Assembly (NCBI GenBank): GCA_031275825.1
Contig: JAISOH010000169.1
Span: 1-34,829, forward strand
Reading direction: 5' to 3'
DNA length: 34,829 bases
Origin: Prevotellaceae bacterium
GTDB lineage: Bacteria > Bacteroidota > Bacteroidia > Bacteroidales > UBA932
Part shown: piece by piece, positions 17,262 to 26,447 of the stretch
How positions within the stretch are numbered: the stretch's first letter is position 1
How the letters are laid out: every line of letters starts with the position of its first letter
Translations under genes and position numbers: made by a program
Notes under the pieces: generated by a model
What the model was told of the DNA's origin: nothing
The model's database searches: none
The model's input: only the letters and a program-made list of their open reading frames with translations

Positions 17262-17522
17262 ATGGCAGACGAAATCAGATATTTAAATCCTACGAAAACG
17301 GATGTAAAACGTAAAAAATATTGTCGTTTCAAAAAAGCAGGCATCAAATATGTTGATTATAAAGATGCTGAATTTTTGAAAAAATTTTTGAACGAGCAGG
17401 GAAAAATTCTTCCTCGCCGACTGACAGGAACATCGTTGAAATTTCAACGTAAAGTAGGACAAGCCGTAAAACGCGCACGTCATCTTGCTTTGCTTCCATT
17501 TGTAACCGACATGTTGAAATAA
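17262..17522 (+). CDS. rpsR: 30S ribosomal protein S18
   Basis: 86 residues. The conserved [21 protein letters not shown] (about 19-39, one Cys only) is followed by [19 protein letters not shown] and the basic C-terminus [14 protein letters not shown]. It dimerises with S6 on the platform of the small subunit. It is the zinc-free form, having a single Cys. It is preceded by a GTAGGAG ribosome binding site and sits in the rpsF-rpsR-rplI operon. Confidence 0.97.
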   Translation: MADEIRYLNPTKTDVKRKKYCRFKKAGIKYVDYKDAEFLKKFLNEQGKILPRRLTGTSLKFQRKVGQAVKRARHLALLPFVTDMLK

Positions 17523-17526
17523 TTTT

Positions 17527-17532
17527 AGGAGG
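17527..17532 (+). promoter_or_regulatory. Shine-Dalgarno sequence of rplI
   Basis: AGGAGG lies 7 nt before the rplI ATG. Together with those of rpsR and nqrB it is one of few clear Shine-Dalgarno sites in this window. Confidence 0.7.
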
Positions 17533-17539
17533 AATTGAA

Positions 17540-17992
17540 ATGGAAATCATATTAAAACAGGATGTAGCAAATTTAGGTCATAAAGATGATGTTGTAACTG
17601 TAAAAAACGGTTATGCTACAAATTATCTTATTCCACAAGGATTTGCAATAATGGCAACGCCTTCGGCAAAAAAAATGCATGCCGAAAACATGCGCCAGCG
17701 GGCTCACAAGGAAACAAAACTTCGCGACGATGCAACCGCACTGGCAGCAAAACTCGAAGGTTTGACAATTACCGTAGGAGCAAAAGCAAGTTCTACAGGC
17801 AAAATTTTTGGCTCGGTTACCAATATTCAAATAGCAGAAACCCTTGCAGCCAAAGGTTTTGAAATAGACCGTAAAAATATTGTAATACTTGGCGGCGAAA
17901 GCAATGTAAAAGAACTTGGAACTTTCGATGCCGAAATAAAAATTTATCGTGATATAAAATCTTCAATAAAATTTGAAGTCGTTTCAGAATAA
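17540..17992 (+). CDS. rplI: 50S ribosomal protein L9
   Basis: 150 residues. The N-terminal domain carries the L9 signature (LGHKDDVVTVKNGYATNYLIP, about residues 12-32), binding 23S rRNA. A long connecting helix (about 40-75) leads to the C-terminal domain with KASSTGKIFGSVTN (about 84-97) and the usual FDAEIKIYRDIKSSIKFEVV end. It is the last gene of the operon and is followed by a good terminator at 18019-18045. Confidence 0.97.
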   Translation: MEIILKQDVANLGHKDDVVTVKNGYATNYLIPQGFAIMATPSAKKMHAENMRQRAHKETKLRDDATALAAKLEGLTITVGAKASSTGKIFGSVTNIQIAETLAAKGFEIDRKNIVILGGESNVKELGTFDAEIKIYRDIKSSIKFEVVSE

Positions 17993-18018
17993 AAGGTTTT
18001 TTCAGATTTTGTAGAAAG

Positions 18019-18045
18019 AGAGCATCTTTTTGATGCTCTTTTTTG
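18019..18045 (+). terminator. Intrinsic terminator of the rpsF-rpsR-rplI operon
   Basis: AGAGCATC (18019-18026) pairs with GATGCTCT (18032-18039) around a T5 loop and runs into a T tract. Confidence 0.85.
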
Positions 18046-18178
18046 TATTGACGAAATATTCCGGCATTTATGGCTTCTCATGTAACCTTTCCTTTGCGAA
18101 AATGCAACAACCAAACAATCAAAGCGTATTCAACGATATTAATCGGAAAATTCAATGTAGCCAATCAAGAAAATTTTT

Positions 18179-18218
18179 ATTTGTCTGTGTGTAATTTGGA
18201 GAATTTCATGTACTTTTG
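18179..18218 (+). promoter_or_regulatory. Promoter of the rubrerythrin gene
   Basis: -7 box TACTTTTG (18211-18218), followed by CA. Upstream is ATTTGTCTGTGTGTAA (18179-18194), ending 16 bp before the box; the same motif at the same place precedes the nqr operon and the restriction cassette. Bases 18174-18210 match 2586-2622 at 31 of 37 positions. Confidence 0.6.
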
Positions 18219-18255
18219 CATTATAAAATTGAATGTAAACTAAAAAATAAAAAAG

Positions 18256-18831
18256 ATGAAAAGTATAAAAGGAACAAAAACAGAAAAAAACCTGCTGACA
18301 TCATTTGCAGGCGAATCGCAAGCCCGCATGCGTTATACATATTTTGCAAGCAAAGCAAAAAAAGAAGGTTTTGAACAGATTGCAGCTATTTTTGAAGAAA
18401 CTGCCAATCAGGAAAAAGAACATGCAGAGCGCATGTTCAAATACATGGAAGGCGGAATGGTTGAAATTACGGCAAGTTATCCTGCCGGAGTAATAGGAAC
18501 TACCGCTGAAAATCTTTTAGCCGCCGCACAGGGCGAACATGAAGAATGGTCGCATGATTATCCTGTGTTTGCAGATATTGCCGCCGAAGAAGGTTTTCCG
18601 GAAATTGCAAGCATGTATAGAAATATTTCGGTTGCCGAAAAAGGACACGAACAGCGTTACCGCAAACTTCTGTCGAATATCGAATGTGGAAAGGTATTTG
18701 CAAAAGACAGTGAAATTACATGGCAATGCCGCAACTGCGGATTTATTTATGTTGGCAAACTGGCTCCGCAAACATGTCCTGCATGCAGGCATCCTCAAGC
18801 GTATTTTGAAATTATGAAAACAAATTATTAA
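18256..18831 (+). CDS. rbr: Rubrerythrin
   Basis: 191 residues, typical length. The N-terminal four-helix diiron domain contains the ligand-bearing segments FAGESQARMRYTYFA (about 17-31), ETANQEKEHAERMF (about 48-61), HEEW near 95 and EKGHEQRY (about 128-135). The C-terminal rubredoxin domain binds Fe with Cys158, Cys161, Cys174 and Cys177 (CRNCG and CPAC). Rubrerythrin reduces hydrogen peroxide to water in the cytoplasm of anaerobes, taking electrons from NAD(P)H through rubredoxin-type partners. It is monocistronic with its own promoter and terminator. It shares an upstream promoter motif with nqr. Confidence 0.96.
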   Translation: MKSIKGTKTEKNLLTSFAGESQARMRYTYFASKAKKEGFEQIAAIFEETANQEKEHAERMFKYMEGGMVEITASYPAGVIGTTAENLLAAAQGEHEEWSHDYPVFADIAAEEGFPEIASMYRNISVAEKGHEQRYRKLLSNIECGKVFAKDSEITWQCRNCGFIYVGKLAPQTCPACRHPQAYFEIMKTNY

Positions 18832-18854
18832 TATTGCATGTTTATCAAAATTCG

Positions 18855-18888
18855 AGGCTGTCGCAGATTGGCAGCCTTTATTATTTTG
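18855..18888 (+). terminator. Terminator after rubrerythrin
   Basis: AGGCTG (18855-18860) pairs with CAGCCT (18872-18877), followed by a T-rich tract. It belongs to the same GAGGCTGTC-type series as the hairpin after secA and the arm after nqrF. Confidence 0.65.
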
Positions 18889-19128
18889 TCTGATTCAGTT
18901 GTTTTCAGCATTGCAGCATCCAAAAGATTTCGTTGATGATACGAATTATTTGATAACAAAAAATATTATAAATAAACAAAACATTAAATCAAAATTCTTG
19001 CATTTTTCATTAATTTTCGCTTGCAATTCATTATTAATAAACCATTTGCTAACGATTGTAAAGAATCAGTTTCGCAATGAAATTTTACAATGCGGCGCAA
19101 TTAAACGGCATATCTTGAAAATTTTCAT

Positions 19129-19136
19129 TATTTTTG
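19129..19136 (+). promoter_or_regulatory. Possible -7 box of the secA promoter
   Basis: TATTTTTG fits TAnnTTTG and lies 31 bp before the secA ATG. No convincing -33 element is seen at the usual distance. The rest of the 280 bp between the rubrerythrin terminator and secA shows no credible gene. Confidence 0.35.
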
Positions 19137-19167
19137 TTGATTATTTTCATTAAAAACGTAAACAGAA

Positions 19168-22100
19168 ATGGCAGGAATTGGCTCTATCATAAAAAAAATA
19201 TTCGGTTCAAAAGCTGAACGCGACTGGAAATCTACTCAACCTTATGTTGAAAAAATTAAAGAAATATATCCTGAAATTGCAAAATTAAGCAACGACGAAC
19301 TTCGCGCCCGTACAAAGGTTTTGCAACAAAAAATTCGAGACAGAATAAAAGAAAGCGAAGAAAAAATAAAAGAACTTAAACAACAGGTCAATTCTCCTGA
19401 TATTGACATAAAAATCAAAGAAAAAACCTATGATGAAATTGACAGGATGGAAAAAGAAATAGATAAGTCCACCGAAGATATTTTGCTCGAAATTCTTCCC
19501 GAAGCATTTGCTATTGTGAAAGATACGGCACGACGGTTCAAAGAAAACGATGAAATTGAAGTTACAGCCACCGATTTTGATAAAAATCTGTCGGCAACAC
19601 GGGAACAGATTCGCATAGAAGACGACAAGGCCTACTGGGCAACTTCGTGGATTGCAGGCGGAAACAAACAGCGTTGGGATATGGTGCATTATGATGTGCA
19701 ACTGTTTGGCGGAGTAATTCTTCATCTGGGCAAAATAGCCGAAATGGCAACAGGCGAAGGAAAAACCCTTGTTGCCACATTGCCTGTTTTTCTGAATGCA
19801 CTTGCAGGAAAAGGCGTACATGTTGTAACAGTGAACGATTATCTGGCAAAACGCGACTCTGAATGGATGGGACCGATTTATGAATTTCACGGGTTGTCGG
19901 TTGACTGTATCGACAAGCATCAACCCAATACCGATGCTCGCCGCAAAGCATATCTGGCAAATATTACGTTCGGAACAAACAACGAATTTGGCTTCGATTA
20001 TCTTCGCGATAACATGGCAATCGGAATTGATGATTTGGTTCAGCAAAAACATCATTACGCAATCGTAGATGAAGTCGATTCGGTGTTGATTGACGATGCC
20101 CGTACGCCGTTGATTATTTCAGGACCCGTGCCTCGCGGCGATGACCAGCTTTTTGATGAATACAAACCTCTGGTTGAACAGCTTTATAATTTTCAAAAAA
20201 ATTACGTTACGCAAATTCTTGGCGAAGCGCGCAAACTGATTGCCGAAGGCAACGAAACCGAAGGAGGTAAATTACTTTTGCGCGCTCATAAAGGATTGCC
20301 CAAATACAAACCGCTTATCAAATTTCTGAGCGAACAGGGAATGAAAGCCCTGCTTCAAAAAACAGAAAATACATATATGCAGGACAATAACCGTCAAATG
20401 CATATTATTACCGACGAACTGTTTTTTGTGATAGAAGAAAAAAACAATACGGTAGATTTGACAGATAAAGGTATTGACCTTATATCCAAAAAGGTTGAAG
20501 ATACCAAATTTTTTGTGCTTCCCGACATAGGAAACGAAATTGCCGAACTTGAGAAAAAAGAACTGTCGGCAAAAGAAAAACTTGAAATAAAAGAAAATCT
20601 GCTTACCGATTACGCAATAAAATCGGAACGCGTACACACTGTTCATCAATTATTGAAAGCGTACGCAATGTTTGAAAAAGACGTTGAATACGTTGTTATG
20701 GACAACAAGGTAAAAATTGTAGATGAACAGACAGGACGTATCCTCGAAGGTCGCAGATATTCGGATGGTTTGCATCAGGCAATAGAAGCAAAGGAACATG
20801 TAAAAGTTGAAGATGCAACACAAACATTTGCGACAATTACACTGCAAAACTATTTCAGAATGTATCACAAACTTGCAGGTATGACGGGAACAGCCGAAAC
20901 CGAAGCCGGCGAATTCTGGTCTATTTACAAACTCGATGTTGTTGTAATACCTACAAACAAGCCTGTAATTCGTATCGACCATAACGATTACGTTTATAAA
21001 ACAAAACGTGAAAAATATAATGCCGTTATTAACGAAATAGTTCGTTTAAGCAAAGATTTGAACAGACCTGTACTTGTAGGAACAACATCGGTTGAAGTTT
21101 CGGAACTGTTGAGTAAAATGTTGAGATTGCGAGGAATAAAACACAACGTTTTGAACGCCAAACAGCATCAGCGCGAAGCCGATATAGTAGCCGAAGCCGG
21201 ACAGCCCGGAGCAGTAACCATTGCTACAAACATGGCAGGTCGCGGCACCGATATTAAATTGGGAAAAGGCGTTAGAGAGTCCGGCGGACTTGCAATTATT
21301 GGCACCGAGCGGCATGAATCCCGTCGCGTTGACCGCCAGTTGCGCGGACGTTCCGGTCGTCAGGGCGACCCCGGAACTTCGCAATTCTACGTTTCGCTCG
21401 AGGACAATCTTATGCGCCTGTTCGGCTCTGAACGTATTGCAAAGGTAATGGATACGCTTGGATTGAAAGAAGGCGAAGTTATTCAGGCAGGATTAATTTC
21501 AAGATCAATAGAACGCGCCCAGCGAAAAGTTGAAGAAAACAATTTCGGTATTCGCAAGCGTCTGCTCGAATATGACGATGTAATGAATTCGCAGCGCGAA
21601 GTTATCTACCGCCGCCGGCGAAACGCTTTGTACGGCGACCGTGTTGAAGTTGATGTTATAAACATGATGAGCGATTATGCCGGAACTATTATTGACAAAA
21701 ATGCAGGTAACATCGATTATGAAGCAATGTCGTTTGAAATTGTCCGTAATTTATCGGTTGAACCCGGATTTACCAAAGAAGAATTTGAAAACGGAAACAA
21801 CACCGAACTTGCAGATAAATTACTCGAAAATATAGTCGGTTCATACGAAAATCGCATGAAATCAATTGCAGAAAAAATTTATCCCGTAATTAAAAACGTA
21901 TATGAAAATCAAGGCTCGACTTATGAAAATATTTTGATTCCAATAAGCGATGGGCAACGGATATATCAAATAAGCATAAATCTCAAAAAAGCCTATGAAA
22001 CGCAAGGCGCTGAATTTACAAAAGTTGTTATAAAAACCGTAGTGCTGATTACTATTGACGAATACTGGAAAGAACATCTCCGCGAAATGGACGAATTGAA

Positions 22101-22452
22101 ACAGTCGGTTCAAAACGCAACTTATGAACAAAAAGACCCGCTGTTGATTTACAAATTCGAGTCGTTTAACTTGTTTGAAACCATGCTTACAAAAATTTGC
22201 AAGGATGTAAGCGCATTTTTATTGAGGGCAACTATTCCGTTGCGCGATAGAAATGTTGCCATACGCCGCGAAGAACAGCGCAAACGTACAGATATGTCGA
22301 GTTTGAAAACCGGACGTGAAAATTTGACTACAAACAGCAGCGAACAAAAAACAAACACTCCCGTACGTGTAGAAAAGAAAGTAGGCCGTAATGACCCGTG
22401 TCCATGCGGAAGCGGCAAAAAATATAAAAACTGCCACGGAAAAACGGTATGA
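19168..22452 (+). CDS. secA: Preprotein translocase ATPase SecA
   Basis: 1094 residues; Bacteroidota SecA is longer than the roughly 900 residues of Escherichia coli because of insertions in the first nucleotide-binding domain. The motor drives unfolded preproteins through SecYEG. Walker A is ATGEGKT (about 194-200, Lys199), Walker B is [16 protein letters not shown] (from Asp301). The preprotein cross-linking domain and NBD2 follow, with [12 protein letters not shown] and [14 protein letters not shown] near 690-740. The helical scaffold/wing region contains [17 protein letters not shown]. The C-terminal tail is a zinc site, [14 protein letters not shown], with Cys1078, Cys1080, Cys1089 and His1090, which binds SecB or ribosomes. 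It is monocistronic and converges with the yebC gene on a shared perfect hairpin. Confidence 0.98.
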   Translation: MAGIGSIIKKIFGSKAERDWKSTQPYVEKIKEIYPEIAKLSNDELRARTKVLQQKIRDRIKESEEKIKELKQQVNSPDIDIKIKEKTYDEIDRMEKEIDKSTEDILLEILPEAFAIVKDTARRFKENDEIEVTATDFDKNLSATREQIRIEDDKAYWATSWIAGGNKQRWDMVHYDVQLFGGVILHLGKIAEMATGEGKTLVATLPVFLNALAGKGVHVVTVNDYLAKRDSEWMGPIYEFHGLSVDCIDKHQPNTDARRKAYLANITFGTNNEFGFDYLRDNMAIGIDDLVQQKHHYAIVDEVDSVLIDDARTPLIISGPVPRGDDQLFDEYKPLVEQLYNFQKNYVTQILGEARKLIAEGNETEGGKLLLRAHKGLPKYKPLIKFLSEQGMKALLQKTENTYMQDNNRQMHIITDELFFVIEEKNNTVDLTDKGIDLISKKVEDTKFFVLPDIGNEIAELEKKELSAKEKLEIKENLLTDYAIKSERVHTVHQLLKAYAMFEKDVEYVVMDNKVKIVDEQTGRILEGRRYSDGLHQAIEAKEHVKVEDATQTFATITLQNYFRMYHKLAGMTGTAETEAGEFWSIYKLDVVVIPTNKPVIRIDHNDYVYKTKREKYNAVINEIVRLSKDLNRPVLVGTTSVEVSELLSKMLRLRGIKHNVLNAKQHQREADIVAEAGQPGAVTIATNMAGRGTDIKLGKGVRESGGLAIIGTERHESRRVDRQLRGRSGRQGDPGTSQFYVSLEDNLMRLFGSERIAKVMDTLGLKEGEVIQAGLISRSIERAQRKVEENNFGIRKRLLEYDDVMNSQREVIYRRRRNALYGDRVEVDVINMMSDYAGTIIDKNAGNIDYEAMSFEIVRNLSVEPGFTKEEFENGNNTELADKLLENIVGSYENRMKSIAEKIYPVIKNVYENQGSTYENILIPISDGQRIYQISINLKKAYETQGAEFTKVVIKTVVLITIDEYWKEHLREMDELKQSVQNATYEQKDPLLIYKFESFNLFETMLTKICKDVSAFLLRATIPLRDRNVAIRREEQRKRTDMSSLKTGRENLTTNSSEQKTNTPVRVEKKVGRNDPCPCGSGKKYKNCHGKTV

Positions 22453-22481
22453 TTTATCAGGAAAAATAAATTGTTTAAACA

Positions 22482-22528
22482 AAAAAAGAGGCTGTCTTAA
22501 AATGGTATTTTAAGACAGCCTCTTTTTT
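22482..22528. terminator. Perfect 22-bp bidirectional terminator between secA and yebC
   Basis: 22482-22503 is the exact reverse complement of 22507-22528, with only GGT as loop. A6 on one side and T6 on the other make it work in both directions. It ends secA and the convergent yebC-family gene, whose stop lies at 22549. Confidence 0.92.
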
Positions 22529-22548
22529 ATTTCCAATTTGTGAATATT

Positions 22549-23265
22549 TTATCCCATTTTCATAATATGATAAACATTCTGAACGTCATCGTCATCTTCA
22601 AATTTATCAATTAACTTTTCAATTTCCGCTTGTTGATCAGGCGTAAGTTCTTTAAGTTCAGCTGCAGGCAGTCGGTCGAATCCTGCGCTTACTATTTCAA
22701 AATTATTGTCTTCAATATATTTTTGTATTGCGCCGTAAGCTTCGTATGAGCCGTAAATAACAATATCGTTTTCGTCGGCAAAAACTTCTTCGCCTCCAAA
22801 ATCTATAAGATTAAATTCAAGTTCTTCGAGATTGATACTGTCATTTTTTTTTATTTTGAAAATACATTTGTGTTCAAACATAAATTCAACGCTTCCGGAT
22901 GTTCCAAGCGAGCCGTTGTGTTTGTTAAAATAACTGCGAATATTGGCAACTGTTCTCGTAGGATTATCTGTTGCCGTTTCTATTAAAAAAGCAATTCCGT
23001 AAGGTCCGTAACCTTCGTAAATCACTTCTTTATAATCGCTTTGGTCTTTTTCGGTAGCTCGTTTTATTGCCCGTTCTATGTTTTCTTTTGGCATATTTTC
23101 CGATTTTGCCGTTTGTATCAAAGCGCGCAAATGCGGATTTGTATTTGGGTCTCCGCCGTTTTTTGCGGCAATGGTTATTTCTTTACCCAGTTTGGTAAAA
23201 ACGCGGGACATATTTCCCCAGCGCTTCAATTTCCTTGCCTTTCTGAATTCAAATGCCCTTCCCAT
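22549..23265 (-). CDS. yebC: YebC/PmpR-family translation or transcription factor
   Basis: 238 residues with the typical YebC layout. It starts MGRAFEFRKARKLKRW (the family's usual start is MAGHSKW, and the FR...RK form is the Bacteroidota variant). The core motifs are GGDPNTNPHLRALIQTAKSENMPKENIERAI (about 38-68), YEGYGPYGIAFLIETATDNPTRT (about 84-106) and the GSLGTSGSV segment (about 118-126). Members act as DNA-binding regulators or, as shown more recently for some, help ribosomes through proline-rich stretches. The C-terminus is acidic (FEDDDDVQNV). It lies downstream of the TPR gene on the same strand but is separated from it by a terminator, so it probably has its own promoter. Confidence 0.95.
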   Translation of the reverse strand: MGRAFEFRKARKLKRWGNMSRVFTKLGKEITIAAKNGGDPNTNPHLRALIQTAKSENMPKENIERAIKRATEKDQSDYKEVIYEGYGPYGIAFLIETATDNPTRTVANIRSYFNKHNGSLGTSGSVEFMFEHKCIFKIKKNDSINLEELEFNLIDFGGEEVFADENDIVIYGSYEAYGAIQKYIEDNNFEIVSAGFDRLPAAELKELTPDQQAEIEKLIDKFEDDDDVQNVYHIMKMG

Positions 23266-23312
23266 AATTTCACGATTTTATTGATTTATATTCAAAACAC
23301 GCAATTTGAAAA

Positions 23313-23340
23313 AAGATAGAGTCTTTGACTCTTTATCTTA
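23313..23340 (-). terminator. Intrinsic terminator after the TPR gene
   Basis: AGAGTC (23318-23323), loop TTT, GACTCT (23327-23332). On the minus strand it follows the stop codon directly and runs into a T-rich tract (ATCTTTTTT). Confidence 0.65.
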
Positions 23341-24016
23341 TCTGTTTAATTTCGGTTCTTTGTATGTATTTATCAATTTCTTGGGCTTCGACAGTTTTAC
23401 TGTAATGCGTTTTTATTTTTTTATACACTTCCAGCGCTTTTGCATATTTTCCTAATTTTTCGTAAGATAAACCCGCTTTCATAAGATACTCCGCGCTAAA
23501 TTCATTTTCGCGATAATTGGCGGCTTTCATAAAATATGAAGCGGCGTCATCGTACTGTTCCAATTCGACATAAGCATCTCCTATACCGCTATATGCTCGC
23601 GCCTGAAGTATTTCATCCTTTACATTGAAATCTTCCAACAGGGAAATTGCTTCTTCAAAATTTCCTAAATGAAGATTGCAAAAACCTGCATAAAAACAGG
23701 CAAGGCGTCCTGCTCCAGTCGAGCCGTATTCGTCGATAATTTCGTTGAAACCCAGGTTTATACCATCTCCATTTAGCGCTAAATAAAACGAATCGATTTC
23801 AAAATAACGTTGAGCTGGAAATAATTGTTCCTGCGCTGTATTTGCGCGAGGTTTTTCAACAAGATAAACATAACCCAGTATTGCAACTGTAACAACAACC
23901 GCTGCCGCAATAATTTTAATAATTTTCGTCTTATTTTCGGCTAAAAACTTTTCGCCTTTGCTTAATGCTTCGCCTACAACTTTAAGATTTTCTTCTTTTT
24001 TGATGTTTTTTGACAT
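23333..24016 (-). CDS. Membrane-anchored tetratricopeptide repeat protein
   Basis: 227 residues from the ATG at 24016. The frame is open to an ATG at 24121, but a TAATTTTG promoter box (24044-24051) lies inside that extension, so the shorter start is chosen. A basic cytoplasmic N-terminus (1-31) is followed by one membrane helix (32-53) and an extracytoplasmic solenoid with TPR-like pairs at about 115-150 (ACFYAGFCNLHLGNFEEAISLL), 150-185 (ARAYSGIGDAYVELEQYDDAASYFMKA) and 190-220. The layout recalls YfgM/BamD-type scaffold proteins; many Bacteroidota have a copy near secA or yebC. Partner unknown. Confidence 0.85.
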   Translation of the reverse strand: MSKNIKKEENLKVVGEALSKGEKFLAENKTKIIKIIAAAVVVTVAILGYVYLVEKPRANTAQEQLFPAQRYFEIDSFYLALNGDGINLGFNEIIDEYGSTGAGRLACFYAGFCNLHLGNFEEAISLLEDFNVKDEILQARAYSGIGDAYVELEQYDDAASYFMKAANYRENEFSAEYLMKAGLSYEKLGKYAKALEVYKKIKTHYSKTVEAQEIDKYIQRTEIKQIR

Positions 24017-24043
24017 ATTACAAAAGATTTTATTTTTGAGCCG

Positions 24044-24051
24044 CAAAATTA
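24044..24051 (-). promoter_or_regulatory. -7 box of the TPR gene promoter
   Basis: On the minus strand this reads TAATTTTG followed by CGGCTC, the same ten bases (TTTGCGGCTC) as at the rpsF promoter. It lies 28 bp before the ATG at 24016. No clear -33 element. Confidence 0.55.
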
Positions 24052-24121
24052 ATAAAAATTTGACAATTTGATATTGATTATTTAAAAATTTATCTGAAAT
24101 ATTTGCAGCATTAACTGTCAA

Positions 24122-24686
24122 ACTTCATTAATTTGCATATCAACGATGTGTATTTCACAACATTAGATAAATACATAAGCATATAAATTACTTGTTGCAG
24201 TAATGATGTATTTCCGATTATACATTTATTTTTTTGAAAAAAGATAATATATTAGTTTATTGCTGGTTTGGAAATTTGAATTAATATGATGAATTTCTGA
24301 AACTGGAAAAAATTATCTGTTTACTATATGCTTGCTATATGCTTGTATGATGTTAATAACTCTAAAAAATTTAATGTCCGATAAAAAAACAGGTAATTGC
24401 CTGATAATTGCATTTTTAAAATCATCAATCATTTTGATTATTGTTATATTATTGATAAACAAACATTTAAGAACTATTGATATTTTTATGCAATTTTTAT
24501 TATTCTAAAATATTGAATTTTAATTTATAATAAAGTCATATTTTGATTAAAACCATCAATATTCAATCTATATTTTCACAATTAAGATATTTATTTACTA
24601 TGTTTATTATCAGTATATTAAAAAATAAATGTTACAAAAACGTCTATATTTTTCATTGGTGAAATTTAATATAAAAATAAGGATTG
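24122..24686. other. Long AT-rich intergenic region upstream of the PUL
   Basis: About 560 bp with no credible ORF. The only structure seen is an 11-bp tandem duplication, CTATATGCTTG at 24324-24334 and again at 24335-24345. It is long enough to hold operators for the PUL, but none can be identified. Confidence 0.4.
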
Positions 24687-24694
24687 TATATTTG
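24656..24694 (+). promoter_or_regulatory. Probable promoter of the PUL operon
   Basis: -7 box TATATTTG (24687-24694), followed by CAAT. TTGG at 24656-24659 is a poor -33 candidate at a long distance (27 bp), which would fit a promoter needing an activator. The leader to the ATG at 24757 is about 55 nt. Confidence 0.5.
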
Positions 24695-24756
24695 CAATAT
24701 TAATTTTAAATTATAACAAAAACTATGTCTAACAAAAATTTTAAAACATTACAACT

Positions 24757-25287
24757 ATGAAGCAAATCAAGTATTTTAACGGAAGTTTTCTTTTGTTTGT
24801 AGCGATCTTCATTTTTACAGGATGCGCCGATACGGATGACGGTTCGTATGTGTCGCCGATTACTGTTTCGGAAAAAACAAACGGCGACTGGCATTTATTG
24901 AATCTGACACAAATAGATGAAACAGCAAAAAAAGCAGGTTTGAATCCATCCGAAATGTCGCTTACCGACCAGTTTGAATTTACCACATTTGGCATTACGC
25001 TGAATGTGGATGACGATGGAAATCCAACATCTTATGCAGTAAGCGGAAATGCTCCAGATATTTTCAATGAACAGGGCTATTGGTCATTGGATACTGATTT
25101 TCCGCAAACTAACGGAACGCCGCCAACTATTTTACTGTATGGAGATGCGGCAAAAACACAAAAAACGGGTAAACTCAGTATTACAGGCATACCCGGAGCA
25201 ACGCCGGAAATGGAGTTGAAACTTACAAGAACATCAAATAATGTTCCTTTCGTATCTTATCAATTTAAACTAACAAAAAACCAGTAG
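24757..25287 (+). CDS. Surface lipoprotein, DUF5004/lipocalin-like, PUL accessory
   Basis: 176 residues. The signal peptide ends in a lipobox (FTGC, Cys22), followed by an acidic ADTDDGS stretch of the kind that sends Bacteroidota lipoproteins to the cell surface. The rest is a small all-beta domain: GDWHLLNLTQID, FEFTTFGITLNVDDDGNPTSYAV, GYWSLDTDFP, PTILLYGD, GKLSITGI. This strand order resembles DUF5004 lipocalin-like lipoproteins often encoded in PULs. A role as a glycan-binding or structural partner of SusCD is inferred. It is the first gene of the operon, with 4 nt to the next. Confidence 0.7.
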   Translation: MKQIKYFNGSFLLFVAIFIFTGCADTDDGSYVSPITVSEKTNGDWHLLNLTQIDETAKKAGLNPSEMSLTDQFEFTTFGITLNVDDDGNPTSYAVSGNAPDIFNEQGYWSLDTDFPQTNGTPPTILLYGDAAKTQKTGKLSITGIPGATPEMELKLTRTSNNVPFVSYQFKLTKNQ

Positions 25288-25291
25288 AATT

Positions 25292-26431
25292 ATGAAAAAA
25301 ACAATATTTTGCATTACCGGTTTTATAATGCTGTCTGCATTGACATTGCGCGCTGCCGATATTACTCCTGACAAATACTGGACAGTTCCGGCAGTATATG
25401 CAATGGATGAACAGGTTACATGGTATTTCGATTTTGGAAGCACCAGCCCGTCAGTACTTCCCGACAACTCGCCTCTTTACATGTGGATATGGTCGCCTAA
25501 TAATCCGACAAACGACATAATACCCTTAGATAGCGAAGGAAACAGAATTTGGAAAATAACTCTTATTCCAACAGATTTTTTCGGATTAACGCAGGAAGAA
25601 ATATATGCTCATTCCGACCACGCTTTTAACTTTCTGTTGAGGTCGGCAAATTTTGATGACTACCACACGGGAACTCTCGTAATCAAAACCAACACAAATT
25701 ATATAAGCGATTTTGCCGCAAGCGGTGAGATATGGACTTATTATTCAACAGAAGACAACAACACGCAGGCAATTCCCGGTAAAAATGTATATTCGACAAG
25801 CAATGTGTCTATTCTGTTTAATGCAAATATCATTCCTGAATTTGAGGATGCGGCGTCAGGTTTAAAAGGCGTTCATATTCATGCCGGCTATAATAATTTT
25901 GCCGACCATAACATCGAATATCATGCATGGGAAACAACCGGATGCGACCCGCAATCTGCCTGTTATACGGAATTTAAACATTTGGGTAATGGAATTTACA
26001 AGAAAGACCTTGTTCCTTACCAATATTTTCAGGCGCTGGAAGAAGATGAATTTACAAATTTTGAATTTTTATTGGTGCAGGATGACTGGAGCGCTAACAC
26101 GCCAAACTACATTATTTATGCCGCAGATGCTGTTGTTCCTCCTCCTCCGAGTTTATATTTCTTTCCAGTAAAAATAAGTTTGAAAGATATACTGGTTATA
26201 TCGCGCGAAAATAATAACAGAGGACAGTTTCTGTCATATACCATTACCGGCGGAAGCAAAACAGTATCAGGCAACATGACAGGTTCTGCTCCTATGGCTC
26301 TTCAACGCGCGTTTGTAAATCTTGTTGAAGAATTTAAAGGAATGGACATATCAAGTCTCAGAGTTACAATCAAAGACCAAAACGATTTTGAAATATATTC
26401 GGGAGACATACCATTAGTGATTGAAGATTAA
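25292..26431 (+). CDS. Secreted PUL protein of unknown function
   Basis: 379 residues with a signal peptide (about 1-21, ending LRA-ADI) and no lipobox. It appears all-beta: repeated short strands with many Trp/Tyr/Asn (YWTVPAVYAMDEQVTWYFDFG, MWIWSPNNP), two SusE/F-like or CBM-like modules at about 25-155 and 165-290, then a PPPP linker (about 286-290) and a C-terminal domain (295-379). I recognise no catalytic motif. Position between the lipoprotein and SusC suggests a glycan-binding protein in the role SusE/SusF play elsewhere, but the similarity is only in layout. Without a lipobox it would be periplasmic or released rather than anchored. Confidence 0.65.
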   Translation: MKKTIFCITGFIMLSALTLRAADITPDKYWTVPAVYAMDEQVTWYFDFGSTSPSVLPDNSPLYMWIWSPNNPTNDIIPLDSEGNRIWKITLIPTDFFGLTQEEIYAHSDHAFNFLLRSANFDDYHTGTLVIKTNTNYISDFAASGEIWTYYSTEDNNTQAIPGKNVYSTSNVSILFNANIIPEFEDAASGLKGVHIHAGYNNFADHNIEYHAWETTGCDPQSACYTEFKHLGNGIYKKDLVPYQYFQALEEDEFTNFEFLLVQDDWSANTPNYIIYAADAVVPPPPSLYFFPVKISLKDILVISRENNNRGQFLSYTITGGSKTVSGNMTGSAPMALQRAFVNLVEEFKGMDISSLRVTIKDQNDFEIYSGDIPLVIED

Positions 26432-26447
26432 CATTTAAAACTGAAAG

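Noticed and set aside
18899..19153. 84-residue plus-strand ORF between rubrerythrin and secA
   Set aside because: It starts just after the terminator, covers the secA promoter region, and has the composition of translated AT-rich noncoding DNA.
19285..20982. Long minus-strand ORFs (256, 132, 125 and 110 residues) inside secA
   Set aside because: They are Phe/Cys/His-rich shadows of the conserved SecA frame on the other strand.
24017..24121. N-terminal extension of the TPR protein to an ATG at 24121
   Set aside because: A TAATTTTG promoter box lies inside the extension, and the start at 24016 gives a normal basic N-terminus before the membrane helix.
24324..24345. Two tandem copies of CTATATGCTTG as a start of a CRISPR or iteron array
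   Set aside because: Only two short adjacent copies with no spacers and no further units; probably a slippage duplication.
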